From a virus: 31,102 nt of DNA. The DNA lies in the IMG/VR virus record IMGVR_UViG_3300029813_000554, positions 1 through 31,102 of that record. One strand, written 5' to 3'. Position numbers and translations under genes: made by a program. Below are positions 30,855-31,102 of this stretch, piece after piece. A model generated the notes under the pieces. That model was given only the letters and a program-made list of their open reading frames with translations. It ran no database searches and was not told the origin of the DNA. How positions within the stretch are numbered: position 1 is the first letter of the stretch; each line of letters opens with the position of its first letter.

Positions 30855-30940
30855 AAGCTTAAAACACTAATTATTTGAAGTTTAGCAAACATAAAGCCTT
30901 ATTTAACCAACATTATTATATAAATAAAAATTGATTAAAA
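30855..30940. other. Right-end non-coding region
   Basis: This is AT-rich DNA with no gene I can support; it leads into the two right-end repeats. Together with the terminator and the short leftward ORF it forms the roughly 290-bp right end of the phage. Confidence 0.5.
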
Positions 30941-30958
30941 TTTATACGTTTGGTTTTG
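30941..30958 (-). repeat. Right-end transposase-binding-like site R2
   Basis: TTTATACGTTTGGTTTTG, identical to the copy at 30964-30981 and inverted relative to left site L1 (17 of 17 matching bases). It lies 23 bp inside the outer copy, so the two right sites are roughly two helical turns apart. Confidence 0.8.
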
Positions 30959-30963
30959 TAGTT

Positions 30964-30981
30964 TTTATACGTTTGGTTTTG
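30964..30981 (-). repeat. Right-end transposase-binding-like site R1
   Basis: This is the second direct copy of TTTATACGTTTGGTTTTG and marks the right boundary. Beyond its GGTTTT the sequence becomes host coding DNA. The match to L1 extends two more T residues inward (TTTTTATACG), giving a 19-bp inverted terminal repeat with 130-148. Confidence 0.82.
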
Positions 30982-31100
30982 CTGATTATACTATCCAGGA
31001 AATCAGAACCCATAAAATTAATGATACCATGCCGCGGATCGGAACTAATGGTCACCGGTATACCTAATTCGTCTTGTTCGGCAATTTTTTGTATTTCGTT
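30981..31100 (-). CDS. Host gene fragment, GH3 beta-glucosidase-like, partial
   Basis: Reading leftward from the window edge, a 40-codon open frame begins NEIQKIAEQDELGIPVTISS and continues DPRHG, the strongly conserved AE---LGIPV-IS-DPRH segment of glycoside hydrolase family 3. The frame runs to the phage right end. The piece expected on the other side of a simple insertion, the rest of GH3, is not found at the left flank, which is a DUF1080-type gene instead. Confidence 0.65.
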
Positions 31101-31102
31101 AT

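Larger units (their letters stand above)
130..30980. mobile_element. Mu-like transposable prophage of a Bacteroidota host
   Basis: The boundaries are placed where the inverted terminal sequence shared by both ends stops (AAAACCAAACGTATAAAAA at 130-148 and its complement at 30962-30980). Between them lie a MuA-type transposase, MuB-type ATPase, repressor, early genes, two divergent structural blocks, lysis genes and tail genes. Immediately outside, both flanks read as host coding sequence. No site-specific integrase or tRNA attachment site is present, so transposition is the integration route. Exact end nucleotides are uncertain by a few bases because no target-site duplication is visible to fix them. 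Confidence 0.88.

Noticed and set aside
28116-30980. Fibre variation by diversity-generating retroelement or DNA invertase
   Set aside because: No reverse transcriptase, no template/variable repeat pair, no serine invertase gene and no crossover-site inverted repeats were found by eye in the window.

Overview
The window holds an essentially complete Mu-like transposable phage, about 30.85 kb from roughly position 130 to 30980, with about 120 bases of host DNA on each side. Evidence for the type: a DDE MuA-family transposase (1959-4034) followed by a MuB-like AAA+ ATPase (4099-5022), a DUF3164 gene, a GemA-like gene, Mu-type head genes (DUF935 portal/MuF, gp36-like DUF1320, gpG-like), no integrase, and matching inverted sites at both ends. 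The host is a Bacteroidota: promoters fit TTG-N19/20-TAnnTTTG, start codons lack Shine-Dalgarno sequences, the capsid, tail and HNH proteins look like Bacteroidota phage families, and the flanks encode pieces of DUF1080-type and GH3-type glycan enzymes.

Layout. (1) Left end, 130-853: transposase-site-like repeats, a leftward XRE repressor (335-781) and an operator/promoter region of TGCAA-type repeats. (2) Early and accessory genes, 881-12527, almost all rightward: Ner/Cro-like protein, transposase, ATPase, a long run of small tightly overlapping genes, a nucleoside-deoxyribosyltransferase-like protein, an HNH endonuclease, a GemA-like protein, a small HTH regulator in the position of Mor, Cys-rich small proteins, an AT-rich exported/membrane pair (10757-11422), and a BRO-N antirepressor-like gene preceded by its own promoter and a highly structured leader RNA (11489-11616). 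A bidirectional terminator (12527-12563) closes this block. (3) Leftward late block, 12562-18582: terminase small and large subunits, gp36-like connector, a fused portal-MuF protein, gpG-like protein, two small proteins and a tail-terminator candidate. (4) Divergent control region, 18583-18765, with dyads and a 21-bp-stem hairpin. (5) Rightward late block, 18766-30688: protease/scaffold fusion, major capsid protein, lysis cassette (M15 peptidase, membrane coiled-coil protein, holin), two tandem tail-tube paralogues, tail assembly chaperones joined by a -1 frameshift, tape measure, a baseplate-like protein, tail fibre and small distal genes. (6) Right end, 30689-30980, with two direct copies of the terminal repeat.

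How it works together (inference): the repressor and Ner-like protein set the lysogeny/lysis choice; A and B carry out replicative transposition using the terminal repeats; the HTH regulator at 9288 probably turns on the two divergent late blocks from the 18.6-kb control region. There is no sheath gene, so the virion is probably a siphovirus, unlike Mu itself. The two host flanks come from two different genes and no 5-bp target duplication is visible, which fits DNA that has been through replicative transposition or an adjacent deletion.
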